Shown in pieces: positions 1-9,277 of a stretch of DNA of 64,000 bases. This stretch comes from an uncultured Cytophagales bacterium (GTDB lineage Bacteria > Bacteroidota > Bacteroidia > Cytophagales > Bernardetiaceae): assembly GCA_937136415.1 (NCBI GenBank), contig CAKZOK010000140.1:1-64000 (forward strand), written 5' to 3'. Both the position numbers and the translations under genes were made by a program. A model generated the notes under the pieces. It was not told the origin of the DNA, did not search any database, and saw only the letters and a list, made by a program, of their open reading frames with translations. Each line of letters starts with the position of its first letter. The stretch's first letter is position 1.

Positions 1-24
1 GATGAAAGAGGTAGGGTTTTTTTT

Positions 25-82
25 AATGATACGGCGATCTCCGAGATTTACACTTTTTACTTACTCGATGCTATTCAGATCT
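25..82 (+). other. Illumina P5/TruSeq adaptor remnant (assembly artefact)
   Basis: Aligned without gaps to the 58-nt P5/TruSeq universal adaptor recalled from memory, 48 of 58 positions match. The block starts AATGATACGG and ends in GATCT. Eight of the ten mismatches fall on adaptor C positions read as t or a, which looks like low-quality base calls rather than evolution. Eight T residues (17-24) precede it, as in the poly-T-tailed flow-cell oligo. The 13 bases 83-95 after it look like the tail of a CRISPR spacer, so 82/83 would be the adaptor-insert junction. Bases 1-24 should also be treated as non-genomic. Confidence 0.88.
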
Positions 83-95
83 AGGTATTCAAGAA

Positions 96-1438
96 GTCGC
101 AATCCTTGTTTTAATGGAATATGGTTTTTAATAGGTAAATCATTAGCATTAGCAGACTGATTAAATAATGTCGCAATCCTTGTTTTAATGGAATATGGTT
201 TTTAATCTGATAAAGCCTACAAAGGATTAAAAATCCTAGGGTCGCAATCCTTGTTTTAATGGAATATGGTTTTTAATTCTAGAAGAATACACATTGGAAA
301 CATACAGTTTTGGTCGCAATCCTTGTTTTAATGGAATATGGTTTTTAATAAACATTAATAAAAAAAACAAATGAAACAATTTAGTCGCAATCCTTGTTTT
401 AATGGAATATGGTTTTTAATCAATATCAAGGCGTTGTGTGACGCTTTGGCAGCTAGAGTCGCAATCCTTGTTTTAATGGAATATGGTTTTTAATTATTAT
501 GTCAAATTTCACTAAAGTTATCTTTATCGTCGCAATCCTTGTTTTAATGGAATATGGTTTTTAATTAAAGGAAGAGCTGCCTTGATGGCTCTCATTCCTT
601 TAGTCGCAATCCTTGTTTTAATGGAATATGGTTTTTAATAAAAAATTGAGCGAGTTCGTGAAGACTATGCCGAGAGTCGCAATCCTTGTTTTAATGGAAT
701 ATGGTTTTTAATACCTGGATGGGGATAGAGATTAATAGACTACCTGGATGTCGCAATCCTTGTTTTAATGGAATATGGTTTTTAATAACTATTGGTATCT
801 CTGCATTTGTGTATTATGATAGTCGCAATCCTTGTTTTAATGGAATATGGTTTTTAATACGAACTTTTTATTTTAGCAGAAAAAAACAAAACGGTCGCAA
901 TCCTTGTTTTAATGGAATATGGTTTTTAATTTACTTAAAAGTTCTCCATCTTCATTTTTACCATCTAGTCGCAATCCTTGTTTTAATGGAATATGGTTTT
1001 TAATAAAAAAACTAAAGACGAATTTGGTAGAATCAAAATTCGGTCGCAATCCTTGTTTTAATGGAATATGGTTTTTAATATATTATGAACTATTCAGATG
1101 TAAAAGCCGCTCAAGGTCGCAATCCTTGTTTTAATGGAATATGGTTTTTAATTCATTCATTATTTAATTTTATAATTATATGAAAGTCGCAATCCTTGTT
1201 TTAATGGAATATGGTTTTTAATCTAAAGAAAGTGGTGGTGGCAACATCATCACTTTTGTCGCAATCCTTGTTTTAATGGAATATGGTTTTTAATATATGC
1301 TTCATTATGTATATTTATTAAGAGTTAAAGTCGCAATCCTTGTTTTAATGGAATATGGTTTTTAATTCCTCTACTTATAATGGGAATGGAAGTTATACTT
1401 CGTCGCAATCCTTGTTTTAATGGAATATGGTTTTTAAT
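96..1438 (-). CRISPR. CRISPR array, 19 repeats and 18 spacers
   Basis: Nineteen identical 37-nt repeats start at 96, 170, 241, 313, 384, 458, 529, 603, 676, 750, 822, 894, 968, 1043, 1116, 1186, 1258, 1330 and 1402. Spacers are 33-38 nt and all different. On the plus strand the repeat begins GTCGCAATCC and ends GGTTTTTAAT. Its reverse complement ends in ATTGCGAC, which resembles the 8-nt ATTG(A/C)(A/G)AC-type handle of type I and III crRNAs, so transcription is probably leftward with the leader on the right. No repeat is degenerate, so the leader-distal end probably lies beyond the contig break at the left edge. No cas gene is present, so the subtype cannot be assigned. Small reading frames inside the array are artefacts. 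Confidence 0.98.
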
Positions 1439-1806
1439 AGATAAACTGCCATTTTGGCAAAATTCAATAAAAATGAATTAAAAAAGCCCTAAAAACTTCT
1501 TAAAGACACTTTTTTATTTTCTATCTATCACAAATATACATTCTAAAACTCAATTTTCAAAATTTTAGAGGCGTTTTTTTTTGCTCAAAATTTCTAAAAA
1601 CGGGTTTTTAGAAATTTTTCTGCCATTTTTACATTTTTTGTAATAATTATACAAAATTAATGAATATTATTCTTTAATATAAGTTGTTGGCAATCAGTGT
1701 TTTGTGTGGTAAGGCAATTCGTTTTTAAATTTTTTCTGCTTTTGTGAGTATCCATTTTTTTATTTTTATATGCTAATCACTCAAAAATAAAAAAGAGAAT
1801 GTTATA
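1439..1806 (-). promoter_or_regulatory. Probable CRISPR leader and intergenic region
   Basis: This 368-bp gene-free, very AT-rich stretch lies directly after the last perfect repeat. It is on the side expected for the leader if the array is read leftward from the ATTGCGAC end. It holds two copies of a ctgccatttt motif (near 1446 and 1620) and a perfect inverted repeat at 1587-1618. Its right part must also carry the promoter of the rightward gene at 1807. Assignment as leader rests on repeat orientation only. Confidence 0.5.
1587..1618. repeat. Perfect 14-bp inverted repeat in CRISPR leader region
   Basis: The arms AAAATTTCTAAAAA (1587-1600) and TTTTTAGAAATTTT (1605-1618) are exact reverse complements around a CGGG loop. 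It could be a terminator, or a protein-binding or structural element of the leader. Confidence 0.75.
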
Positions 1807-3987
1807 TTGAAAAAAAATATCAATCATTTCAAATTAAACTATATCTTGAACCAACTTATCAATAGCCGTAGCCCTTATTTACTCCAACATGCACAAAATC
1901 CTGTTCATTGGCAGGCTTGGAATAATGCAACTTTGGAAAAAGCCAAACAAGAAAATAAACCTATTTTGGTAAGTATTGGCTATTCGGCTTGCCACTGGTG
2001 TCATGTGATGGAACACGAAAGTTTTGAAAACAAAATTGTTGCAGAGGCAATGAATCAATATTTTATTTGTGTCAAAGTAGATAGAGAAGAACGTCCCGAT
2101 GTAGATGCAATTTATATGGAAGCAGTGCAAATGATGGGGGTTTCTGGAGGCTGGCCACTCAATGTTTTTCTGACCTCCGAAGCCAAACCGTTTTGGGGAG
2201 GAACTTATTTTCCTGCAAAAGAATGGATTGATATTGTCCAACAAATTGGAAAAGCCTATCAAAATCCTACCAAAAAACAAGAAATAGAAGAATCGGCAAA
2301 TAAAGTAACCAAGGTGCTGTCTATATCCACATTAGAAAGATACAATTTGAAAGATGTTGCTGATTTTGATAAAACTATTTTGGAAAAAGCCTTTCAAAGT
2401 CTGGAAAAACGTTTTGATAAAGAAGAAGGGGGGATTGGAGAAGCTCCAAAATTTCCTATGCCATCTTATTATTTATTCTTATTGCGCTATCAAAATTATC
2501 TAAAAAAAGAAGAAAAAAATATAACAAATCCTATAAAAGAAAAAATAACCAATCAAATTTATCTTACACTCAACAAAATGGCGCAAGGTGGAATCTATGA
2601 CCAAATTGGTGGAGGTTTTGCACGCTACTCGGTGGATAAAGAATGGTTTGCACCTCATTTTGAAAAAATGCTTTATGACAATGCCCAACTACTTTCTTTG
2701 TACGCAGAAGCCTATACAACTACAAAAAACAATACTCAAAAACAGGAATACAAGCAAATTATCAAACAAACAACTCACTTTTTATTAACAGAATTAAGAG
2801 ATAAAAGTAATGGGTTTTATTCGGCATTAGATGCTGATAGCGAAGGAAAAGAAGGCAAATTTTATACGTGGACGATTGAAGAAATAGAAGAGATTTTTAC
2901 ACATCATATTTTCCAAACTTCTACCAATCAAGAAGAAGATTTGCAGCTTTTTAAAAAATATTATTCTATTACAGCCATCGGAAACTGGCAAAGTCCACAC
3001 GCTACACAAGGCGCAAATATTTTGTATAGAAAAAATACAGATGAAGAATTTATAAAAGAAAATAACTTATGTAATGAAAATAATTTGAAAGACAAAGTAA
3101 AAGAATGGCAAAATTATTTTTTAGAAATAAGAAATAAAAGGATTCGCCCTAGTCTTGATGATAAAATACTTACTTCGTGGAATGCTCTATTGATAAAAGG
3201 GTTTAGTAATGTATATTCTGCTTTGGGGCATCAAAAAGATAGCATTATTTATTTAGATTTGGCTCTACAAACTGCCGAATTTATAGAAAATAATCTTTTT
3301 GACAAACAAGATAAACTAAAGTTGTATCATACTTTTAAAGATGGAACAACAGAAATTGATGCTTTTTTGGAAGATTATTCACTTCTAATTGAGGCTTATA
3401 TTACTTTGTATCAAATTTGTTTTGATGAAAAATGGCTTTTACGTGCTGATGAATTGACACAGCATGTTTTTGCAAATTTTTATGATAAAGAAGAAAGATT
3501 ATTTTATTTTAGTAATCAATTTGGTAAGGAAAAATTGGTGGCTCAGAAGAAAGAAATTTTTGATAATGTAATTTCGGCTTCTAATTCTGTAATGGCAACC
3601 AATCTTTATTTTTTAGGAATTTTAGTAGAGAATAATTTATACAAACAAACCAGTAAAGAAATGTTGGGAAAGGTGGCTTCTTTGATTGCTGCCGAGCCAA
3701 GACATGTTTCGAATTGGGCATCTCTTTTTACTTATTTTCTTACTCCCACTCCAGAAATAGTCATTGTTGGTAAAAATTATAAAGAAATAGCGCAAAAAAT
3801 ATCTAGTGTTTATATTCCAAATAAAGTGATTGTGGCTGCCAAAAATGAAGAAGAAGGACAAAAATCGGTTGTTCCTCTTTTAGCAATGCGACCAGTGATG
3901 AATAACCAAACGACAATTTATGTTTGCAAAAATAAAACGTGTCAGTTGCCTGTAAATAGTGTAGATGAGGCATTAAAACAGATTTAA
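1807..3987 (+). CDS. DUF255 / thioredoxin-domain protein (YyaL, SPATA20 family)
   Basis: The N-terminus carries the family signature [15 protein letters not shown] (about residues 21-35) and a thioredoxin-like fold with C62-H-W-C65 in the segment [14 protein letters not shown]. The remaining roughly 500 residues look like the alpha/alpha barrel (six-hairpin glycosidase-like) region of this family. The total of 726 aa is slightly longer than the usual 680-700. No ATG is available: the frame opens with TTG at 1807, and a second TTG at 1846 gives [10 protein letters not shown], closer to typical family starts. It stands alone between the CRISPR array and a MITE-like element. The family's reaction is unknown; the CxxC suggests a redox role. 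The family call is firm and the start is uncertain. Confidence 0.9.
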   Translation: MKKNINHFKLNYILNQLINSRSPYLLQHAQNPVHWQAWNNATLEKAKQENKPILVSIGYSACHWCHVMEHESFENKIVAEAMNQYFICVKVDREERPDVDAIYMEAVQMMGVSGGWPLNVFLTSEAKPFWGGTYFPAKEWIDIVQQIGKAYQNPTKKQEIEESANKVTKVLSISTLERYNLKDVADFDKTILEKAFQSLEKRFDKEEGGIGEAPKFPMPSYYLFLLRYQNYLKKEEKNITNPIKEKITNQIYLTLNKMAQGGIYDQIGGGFARYSVDKEWFAPHFEKMLYDNAQLLSLYAEAYTTTKNNTQKQEYKQIIKQTTHFLLTELRDKSNGFYSALDADSEGKEGKFYTWTIEEIEEIFTHHIFQTSTNQEEDLQLFKKYYSITAIGNWQSPHATQGANILYRKNTDEEFIKENNLCNENNLKDKVKEWQNYFLEIRNKRIRPSLDDKILTSWNALLIKGFSNVYSALGHQKDSIIYLDLALQTAEFIENNLFDKQDKLKLYHTFKDGTTEIDAFLEDYSLLIEAYITLYQICFDEKWLLRADELTQHVFANFYDKEERLFYFSNQFGKEKLVAQKKEIFDNVISASNSVMATNLYFLGILVENNLYKQTSKEMLGKVASLIAAEPRHVSNWASLFTYFLTPTPEIVIVGKNYKEIAQKISSVYIPNKVIVAAKNEEEGQKSVVPLLAMRPVMNNQTTIYVCKNKTCQLPVNSVDEALKQI

Positions 3988-4072
3988 AACAAAAATTAGC
4001 AATTTTGGTCATCTTTTCTTTTAAAGGAAAGAATTATATTTGAATAAATAAATTTAGATAAAGAAGCTGTTT

Positions 4073-4182
4073 AAACTTTTTTTTAACCTAAAAAGACTGA
4101 AGTGCGTTTGTTCTTTCTTCAAAAATATTTTCATTTAGTTTTGAGGAAATGAACACACAGTTTTAAAACTTTAAACAACTTC
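4073..4182. mobile_element. MITE-like element, TIR GAAGCTGTTTAAACTTTT
   Basis: The left end GAAGCTGTTTAAACTTTT (4073-4090) is matched by an imperfect inverted copy at 4165-4182 (two mismatches). AAA flanks both ends, a possible 3-bp target duplication. The same terminal sequence bounds the element at 33491-33569. It has no coding capacity and fills most of the gap between two rightward genes. Confidence 0.55.
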
Positions 4183-4265
4183 AAATCAATGACAATTAGC
4201 TTTTTGTATAATCGTTAGTTATTGATTTATTAAATTATTCATTTACTTATTAAACCTTTATAATA

Positions 4266-5015
4266 ATGGAAAATTCTGCTTTATACTATTCTGGCTTTAT
4301 AGGATTTATTATTTTTCCTCTTTTTTGTGTACTTCTAATTTTGAGAGGCTTACAACTTACCTTAAAAAAGACAGATTTTACGATAAAAAAACAAAACAAA
4401 ATTTTGCTTCAAACCTCTTTCATTTTTTTGTTTTGGATTTCATTGACAGGCATTTTGTCTGCATCGGGTCTTTTAGATATGAGCAAAGAAAAACTCATTC
4501 TTCCTCCCCCTGCGCTTATTTTGGTAAATATTCCGTGGGTTGTTTTGCTTTTATTGGTCAATTTTAATACAACAATAAAAACTATCATTAAGGTAATTCC
4601 TTCTCATTGGTTGGTATATTTTCAGAGTTTTAGAATTATCGTAGAAATTTTGATTTGGGTTGTTTTTCTTCAAAATTTATTACCTATTCAGATGACTTTT
4701 GAGGGATATAATTTTGATATTTTGGTTGGAATATTTGCCTTACCTGTTGGTTTTTTTGTGGCAAAACAAACATCAATTTCGACAAAAAAGAAATTATTGA
4801 TAGGCTGGAATATTTTTGGTTTGGTTCTTTTGGCTACCATTATCATTATTTCTATACTTTCTATGCCTTTGCCAATTCGTCAGTTTATGAATGAGCCAAG
4901 TGCAGTGATTGTATCTACTTTTCCTTACATGTGGCTGCCTGCTATTTTGGTTGTGATTGCATATAGTTTGCATATTTTATCGTTAAAACAGGCTCTTTTG
5001 ATGAAAGAAAAATAA
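4266..5015 (+). CDS. Seven-TM membrane protein, unknown function
   Basis: A 249-aa protein in which I count about seven hydrophobic segments (near residues 5-30, 47-70, 78-100, 115-140, 150-167, 174-196 and 212-240). A lysine-rich stretch lies between TM1 and TM2, consistent with a cytoplasmic loop. It has no signal peptide, repeat or catalytic motif that I recognise. It is monocistronic; the convergent gene at 5239 is separated by a hairpin that a MITE-like element has split. The call as a real gene rests on length, codon content and coherent topology. Confidence 0.75.
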   Translation: MENSALYYSGFIGFIIFPLFCVLLILRGLQLTLKKTDFTIKKQNKILLQTSFIFLFWISLTGILSASGLLDMSKEKLILPPPALILVNIPWVVLLLLVNFNTTIKTIIKVIPSHWLVYFQSFRIIVEILIWVVFLQNLLPIQMTFEGYNFDILVGIFALPVGFFVAKQTSISTKKKLLIGWNIFGLVLLATIIIISILSMPLPIRQFMNEPSAVIVSTFPYMWLPAILVVIAYSLHILSLKQALLMKEK

Positions 5016-5087
5016 ACATTATCATGGCTGTTTTTTCGAAAGAAGAATTGTTTGAAGTGATGTTGTTGCTGTTTTAATAAAAATTAC

Positions 5088-5208
5088 TATACTACTAGAC
5101 AAAACCGTCGTTGAGGCTTTGTCGGCAACAAGGATTTAGTATTTGAACTTTCACAACGACGCTGAGAAGCTCGTTGATGGTTACAAAATAAAAATGTCTA
5201 GTAGTATA
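5088..5208. mobile_element. 121-bp MITE-like element with 9-bp target duplication
   Basis: Perfect 14-bp terminal inverted repeats TATACTACTAGACA (5088-5101) and TGTCTAGTAGTATA (5195-5208) are immediately flanked by identical direct repeats AAAAATTAC (5079-5087 and 5209-5217). The interior carries further imperfect palindromes (around ccgtcgttgagg and cgctgagaagctcg). Outside the duplication, TGATGTTGTTG on the left and CAACAACATCA on the right are complementary, so the element appears to have landed inside the loop of a terminator-like hairpin between two convergent genes. Confidence 0.75.
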
Positions 5209-5238
5209 AAAAATTACACCAACAACATCATGTGATTT

Positions 5239-5724
5239 TTATTTATTTTTGGTAAATAATTCGGAAGGAATTTGCTCATCTTGTCTTTCGTTGTACCAAG
5301 AAATAGATTGAATAAGCCAGTTTCCTTTTGCACAAATGAGCTGAATGCTATTTATTCCTTGTGTAGTTGGTTGTCCATCTAGTTCTATTTTATTGGCAAA
5401 AATACTAAAACGTTGCGCTATTTTTCCAAAAATTTGTGTGCGATGTGAAATCTCTTGTGTAAAAAGTTGAGGAATGCTATGCTCTTTTATTTGTCCTTCC
5501 AAAACCTTTGCAAAGGTACGAACATCTAAAAACATAGGCGCATCAAGATTAGCATTTATAAATTGTGCGCTACTGGTAAAACAATTATGAAAATTAGACC
5601 AGTTAGGCTCTGTTCCTTCTGAAAAGGACATGCTTTTATATAATAGCTCTATTCTTTTTTGAATGGCTTCTTTTTTGTCTAATAATGAACAATCAGGGCT
5701 TGTTTTTTTTTCAGATTCTTGCAT
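5239..5724 (-). CDS. NTF2/SnoaL-like hypothetical protein
   Basis: A 161-aa soluble protein without a signal peptide. The pattern (N-terminal helix around LDKKEAIQKRIELLYKSMSF, a central helix-strand region, a C-terminal strand SIQLICAKGNWLIQSISWYNE) resembles small cone-shaped NTF2/SnoaL-like domains, such as DUF4440-type proteins, that bind small ligands. This is fold-level pattern recognition only; no catalytic residue can be named. It lies 55 bp downstream of the patatin gene on the same strand and may be co-transcribed with it. Confidence 0.7.
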   Translation of the reverse strand: MQESEKKTSPDCSLLDKKEAIQKRIELLYKSMSFSEGTEPNWSNFHNCFTSSAQFINANLDAPMFLDVRTFAKVLEGQIKEHSIPQLFTQEISHRTQIFGKIAQRFSIFANKIELDGQPTTQGINSIQLICAKGNWLIQSISWYNERQDEQIPSELFTKNK

Positions 5725-5779
5725 AGATGAGTTTATTTTCTAGTTCAAAAAGGATAGTTTTAAAATGTATGAGAGAAAA

Positions 5780-6859
5780 TTATAGTATTGTATCATTCAA
5801 GTCTATTTTTATATTTGTTGGTTGGTCTATCGGAGCTTTGGATTTGCTCAAAAATACTTCCTCTATGTCGCAAGTAGATTCATTTCCTATTTTATCAAAA
5901 TTTTCTTTAAGCCAACGGTCAGCAGCAGATTTTCCATATTTTTTGAGTTTTAGGAGAAAATTAATATCTGCATTGAGTTTTGTTTTTGAGCTAAGTTTTG
6001 CCATTAAGCGTTCTGGAGCGATATTATGAATAAATAAATCTCTAAATTTTCCATCAATATTTATTCCTCTATCTAGCATTTTTCGAACAAGATTTACTTG
6101 ACGAATTTCGTGTATCAAACTAGAATTAAAGGCAATTTCATTGATTCTATCTCTAATTTCATCTACTGTTTTGGGAATATTCGGAATACGAATTGGATTT
6201 ATCTGAACAATCATAATATCCGAAGTCCGAGTATTATCAATCAATGGATAAAGAGGAGGATTTCCCATATAACCACCGTCCCAATAGGCTTCATTATCAA
6301 TCTCAACAGCTTGAAAAATAAATGGCAAACAAGCAGAAGCCAAGACAGCATCTAAAGAAACATCTTCATTATCAAAAACTTTGGCTTGACTAGTTCTGAC
6401 ATTGGTAGCGCAAATAAAAAGTTTGTTATAACGAGTAACCTTTAACTTTTCAAAATCTACCATATCAGCCAAAATATAACGCAAGGGGTTGATATTGAGA
6501 GGGTTAAATTGGTAGGGAGAATACATCATCGTAAAATATTCCATCATATTGTACATGGGAGATAATTTTAGCGTTCCATTTCCCCACAATTTGTCAAAAG
6601 CACTGGGTTGCATCATACCAAAACTTTGAAGGTGTGCTATTCTTCTCCAAAAATCGTTTAGATGAGCAATCGCTCCTTGCCTCCCTCCTTTTTGCAGCCC
6701 TGCTGCCGTAATGACTGCATTCATTGCTCCTGCTGAAGTGCCACAAATTCCATCAATTATTATTCTTCGGTCTTCCAAAAGACGCTCCAAAATCCCCCAT
6801 GTATAAGCTCCATGAGAGCCTCCTCCTTGTAGTGCTAAATCTATTTTTTTGCGTTGCAT
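5780..6859 (-). CDS. Patatin-like phospholipase
   Basis: A 359-aa cytoplasmic lipid acyl hydrolase of the patatin/RssA type. The oxyanion-hole motif QGGGSHGAY is at residues 11-19. The nucleophile elbow GTSAG puts the catalytic serine at S42, and the DGG motif gives the dyad aspartate D194 (YWDGGYMGNP). All catalytic elements are intact. There is no signal peptide and no POTRA/barrel part, so it is not a secreted type V patatin. It starts a leftward unit with the NTF2-like gene; the gene before it (6906-7232) runs the same way with a 46-bp gap. Substrate unknown; phospholipid or lysophospholipid is the family expectation. Confidence 0.93.
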   Translation of the reverse strand: MQRKKIDLALQGGGSHGAYTWGILERLLEDRRIIIDGICGTSAGAMNAVITAAGLQKGGRQGAIAHLNDFWRRIAHLQSFGMMQPSAFDKLWGNGTLKLSPMYNMMEYFTMMYSPYQFNPLNINPLRYILADMVDFEKLKVTRYNKLFICATNVRTSQAKVFDNEDVSLDAVLASACLPFIFQAVEIDNEAYWDGGYMGNPPLYPLIDNTRTSDIMIVQINPIRIPNIPKTVDEIRDRINEIAFNSSLIHEIRQVNLVRKMLDRGINIDGKFRDLFIHNIAPERLMAKLSSKTKLNADINFLLKLKKYGKSAADRWLKENFDKIGNESTCDIEEVFLSKSKAPIDQPTNIKIDLNDTIL

Positions 6860-6905
6860 AAACTGTTGTATTCTGGTAATTTGTATTTAGAAAATACGAG
6901 TTACT

Positions 6906-7232
6906 TTATTTTTTTATAAAAAAGAAAATTCTGCCAAAAGTACGTTTTATAAAATTCCAAAAGAAACTAAATTGTCCGAAAATTGTACCATAAAAAAGCA
7001 ATATAATTTGATAAATGGGTAAGATAAGAATAATCCAAAGTAAAAATTTCCAATACCAAGCTGTTGATTTATCAAAACCAATAAAAACAAAAAACCAACG
7101 TTTGCCATACATTACTGTAAAACCTGTTAGAGCAAAAACAATTAGAATAACAAATACTTGCCATACCGATTTTACTTGCCAACGAGTTTTGAGTGTGTCT
7201 ATCCAATTTGATTTTTTAGATTTTTCTTTCAT
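6906..7232 (-). CDS. Small two-TM membrane protein (DUF6787-like)
   Basis: A 108-aa basic protein with an N-terminal amphipathic stretch (WIDTLKTRWQVKSVWQVFVI) and two transmembrane segments (about residues 24-43 and 60-85). It ends in a lysine-rich tail. It resembles the short Bacteroidota-specific proteins sometimes grouped as DUF6787, often misannotated by association with prolipoprotein diacylglyceryl transferase. Function unknown. It lies upstream of the patatin on the same strand. Confidence 0.65.
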   Translation of the reverse strand: MKEKSKKSNWIDTLKTRWQVKSVWQVFVILIVFALTGFTVMYGKRWFFVFIGFDKSTAWYWKFLLWIILILPIYQIILLFYGTIFGQFSFFWNFIKRTFGRIFFFIKK

Positions 7233-7315
7233 AAGGTAAATTTACGCATAAATTGATTAATGAAGCGAAATATTTTTTACCTATTGGTAATCAAAAAATG
7301 GTTAAAAATAATATA

Positions 7316-8398
7316 TCAGAATTTCAGTTTATTTAATTTTAATTTTTTAGCAACTTCTTCCAAATCTTTTACAACAGGTTCTAAAATAGGAATCCCATTT
7401 TGAAGACGATACGCCACATTTTCTAATTCTGGTTCACCTGGAATAATTACTTTTTGAGATTCATCAATCGGAGTAGCATTTTTGAAACGACGAATCCAGT
7501 TGTCCATATGAGATTTGAACTCTTCTTTTGGACGAAATCCATCAACTCTCATTGCGCCCAAAAAATGCCCTAAACCTTGCCCCACAGGGTCAGACGGAAC
7601 AGGTAAAAAGCTAACAAAAGGAGGAGCCCAAGGACCATAACCAGCCCCAGAAAGCACAGCCGAAAGAATATCAACTGCCGAACCCAAACAATATCCTTTA
7701 TGGTTGCTTCGCAATGGGTCAGAACCCAAAGGCAAAAGCGCACCACCATCTTTCAAAGCTGCTGCATTATTGGTTGTATTTCCATTTTTGTCTTGTACCC
7801 AACCTTGAGGAGCAGTTTCATTTTTTCGTTGCAAGATTTCTAATTTTCCGTTAGCAACTGTTGTGGTAGCAAAATCGGCTACAAAATCATTTTCTTCTCC
7901 TGCAGGAATTGCTATTGCAATCGGATTTGTGCCTAGCATTCTTTCTTTTGAGTGAGTAGGCGCAACAAGTGGACTTGCATTTGTCATTGCCCAGCCAATC
8001 ATATCTTTTTCTGCTGCAAGCATAGAGTGATAACCTGCAATTCCGAAGTGATTTGAATTTTTGACAGAAATCCAACCTGAGCCTACATTTTCAGCTTTTT
8101 CAATGGCTACTTGCATTGCCTTTGGAGCAACAACCAAACCCAAACCTGCATCTGCATCAATGGTAGCTGTGCTAGGAGTTTGATAGGTAATTTTCCAGTT
8201 TGGAGTTGGATTAATGCGCCCAGCTTCCCACAGACGCACATAGCCTGTCAAACGAGCAACACCATGAGAATCTATTCCACGCAAATCAGCAGCTAATAAA
8301 ACATCGGCAGCTAGTAAGGCATCATCTTTTGGGCAACCCATTTGTATAAAAACATCAATGACAAATTCTTTTAATTTTGTATCGTTTATAATGAACAT
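7316..8398 (-). CDS. Ldh-family NAD(P)-dependent oxidoreductase (malate/L-lactate/ureidoglycolate DH type)
   Basis: A 360-aa member of the malate/L-sulfolactate/L-lactate dehydrogenase family, which has a non-Rossmann NAD(P) fold. Signatures are RGIDSHGVARL near residue 55, NSNHFGIAGYHS near 115, TNPIAIAIPAG near 155 and the C-terminal DPLRSNHKGYCLG segment. The family oxidises 2-hydroxy acids; the substrate here cannot be read from sequence. It is a single gene, divergent from 8636, with 237 bp of shared upstream DNA that should contain both promoters. Confidence 0.92.
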   Translation of the reverse strand: MFIINDTKLKEFVIDVFIQMGCPKDDALLAADVLLAADLRGIDSHGVARLTGYVRLWEAGRINPTPNWKITYQTPSTATIDADAGLGLVVAPKAMQVAIEKAENVGSGWISVKNSNHFGIAGYHSMLAAEKDMIGWAMTNASPLVAPTHSKERMLGTNPIAIAIPAGEENDFVADFATTTVANGKLEILQRKNETAPQGWVQDKNGNTTNNAAALKDGGALLPLGSDPLRSNHKGYCLGSAVDILSAVLSGAGYGPWAPPFVSFLPVPSDPVGQGLGHFLGAMRVDGFRPKEEFKSHMDNWIRRFKNATPIDESQKVIIPGEPELENVAYRLQNGIPILEPVVKDLEEVAKKLKLNKLKF

Positions 8399-8635
8399 AA
8401 ATCAGATTTATTTGGTTTTTCTTTAGTGTAAAAGAAGAAGAATAAAGCGTAAATTTTTGAATGATTCAAAATTAAGAAAGAAAATTTGAAATGATTCTAA
8501 ATTTAAACGAAAAAAAATAAAATAATTTATCTCAACAAAAAGAGGAATATTTACGTTTTTAAAACTAAATTCTTTAAATTTATATTTTATTATTCAAATC
8601 ATTGAAATCATTCCAATTAATTAACCACTAACTAT

Positions 8636-9214
8636 ATGGCTTTCGGATTTTTTAAAAAGAAGAAAAAAAAAGAAGACAAAACACCTCATTACGACCCTAA
8701 TAATATCAGAATTACAGATATTCGTGCTGGTTTTTTCTTAGAATACGATGCAAAAACATGGGAAGTAGCCGAAGAATATGAATATGACTGGGGAGATAAT
8801 GAATTTTCATATTCTTTTTTGTTGCGTAGTGCAAGCGAGGAGCTTTATTTGAGCTTGGAAAATGAAGGCGAATTAGAAATTGCATTAACCAATAAAATTC
8901 GTTTAATAAAATTAGGCGAAGATTTGGACGACCAAATTGCTGAAAATGAACGCCCTCCCAAAACAATTACCTATGAAGGTGTAAAATATTACCGTGATAA
9001 TGAAAGCCCTGGATATTATAGAAATACAGCTACCACAAAACGTGAAGAATCTGTGGAGATGGTTACTTGGGATTATTACGATGATGATGAAGAAAAAACG
9101 ATTTCAATAGAACAGTTTGGTGAGCGAGATTTTGAGGCATATATTGGAGAATATGTAGAAGAATATGAGTTTTCTAATATCCTTCCTTCTAGTGAGCCTC
9201 CTGTTGCTCTATAA
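8636..9214 (+). CDS. DUF4178-type protein
   Basis: A 192-aa soluble, acidic protein with a polylysine N-terminus (MAFGFFKKKKKK). The strand-rich core around ITDIRAGFFLEYDAKTWEV and TITYEGVKYYRDNESPGYY matches the DUF4178 pattern as I know it. Such proteins often neighbour membrane or shock-response proteins in other bacteria; here the next gene, 63 bp on, is a lipoprotein. The pair is probably co-transcribed. No biochemical function is established. Confidence 0.7.
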   Translation: MAFGFFKKKKKKEDKTPHYDPNNIRITDIRAGFFLEYDAKTWEVAEEYEYDWGDNEFSYSFLLRSASEELYLSLENEGELEIALTNKIRLIKLGEDLDDQIAENERPPKTITYEGVKYYRDNESPGYYRNTATTKREESVEMVTWDYYDDDEEKTISIEQFGERDFEAYIGEYVEEYEFSNILPSSEPPVAL

Positions 9215-9277
9215 ACTATTTTAATTATTCAAACTAACATTTACCAAAATTTATCTTTATATTAATTTTATAAAAAC

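Noticed and set aside
1-95. Degenerate terminal CRISPR repeat or leader at the left edge
   Set aside because: The adaptor match explains 25-82 better, so no biological meaning is claimed for these bases.
701-1134. Overlapping small reading frames within the CRISPR array
   Set aside because: They translate the repeat (RNPCFNGIWFLI recurring) and are artefacts of the 37-nt periodic sequence.
5088-5208. Interpreting the inverted repeat as a plain terminator
   Set aside because: The exact 9-bp flanking duplication and the interrupted outer hairpin point to an inserted element.
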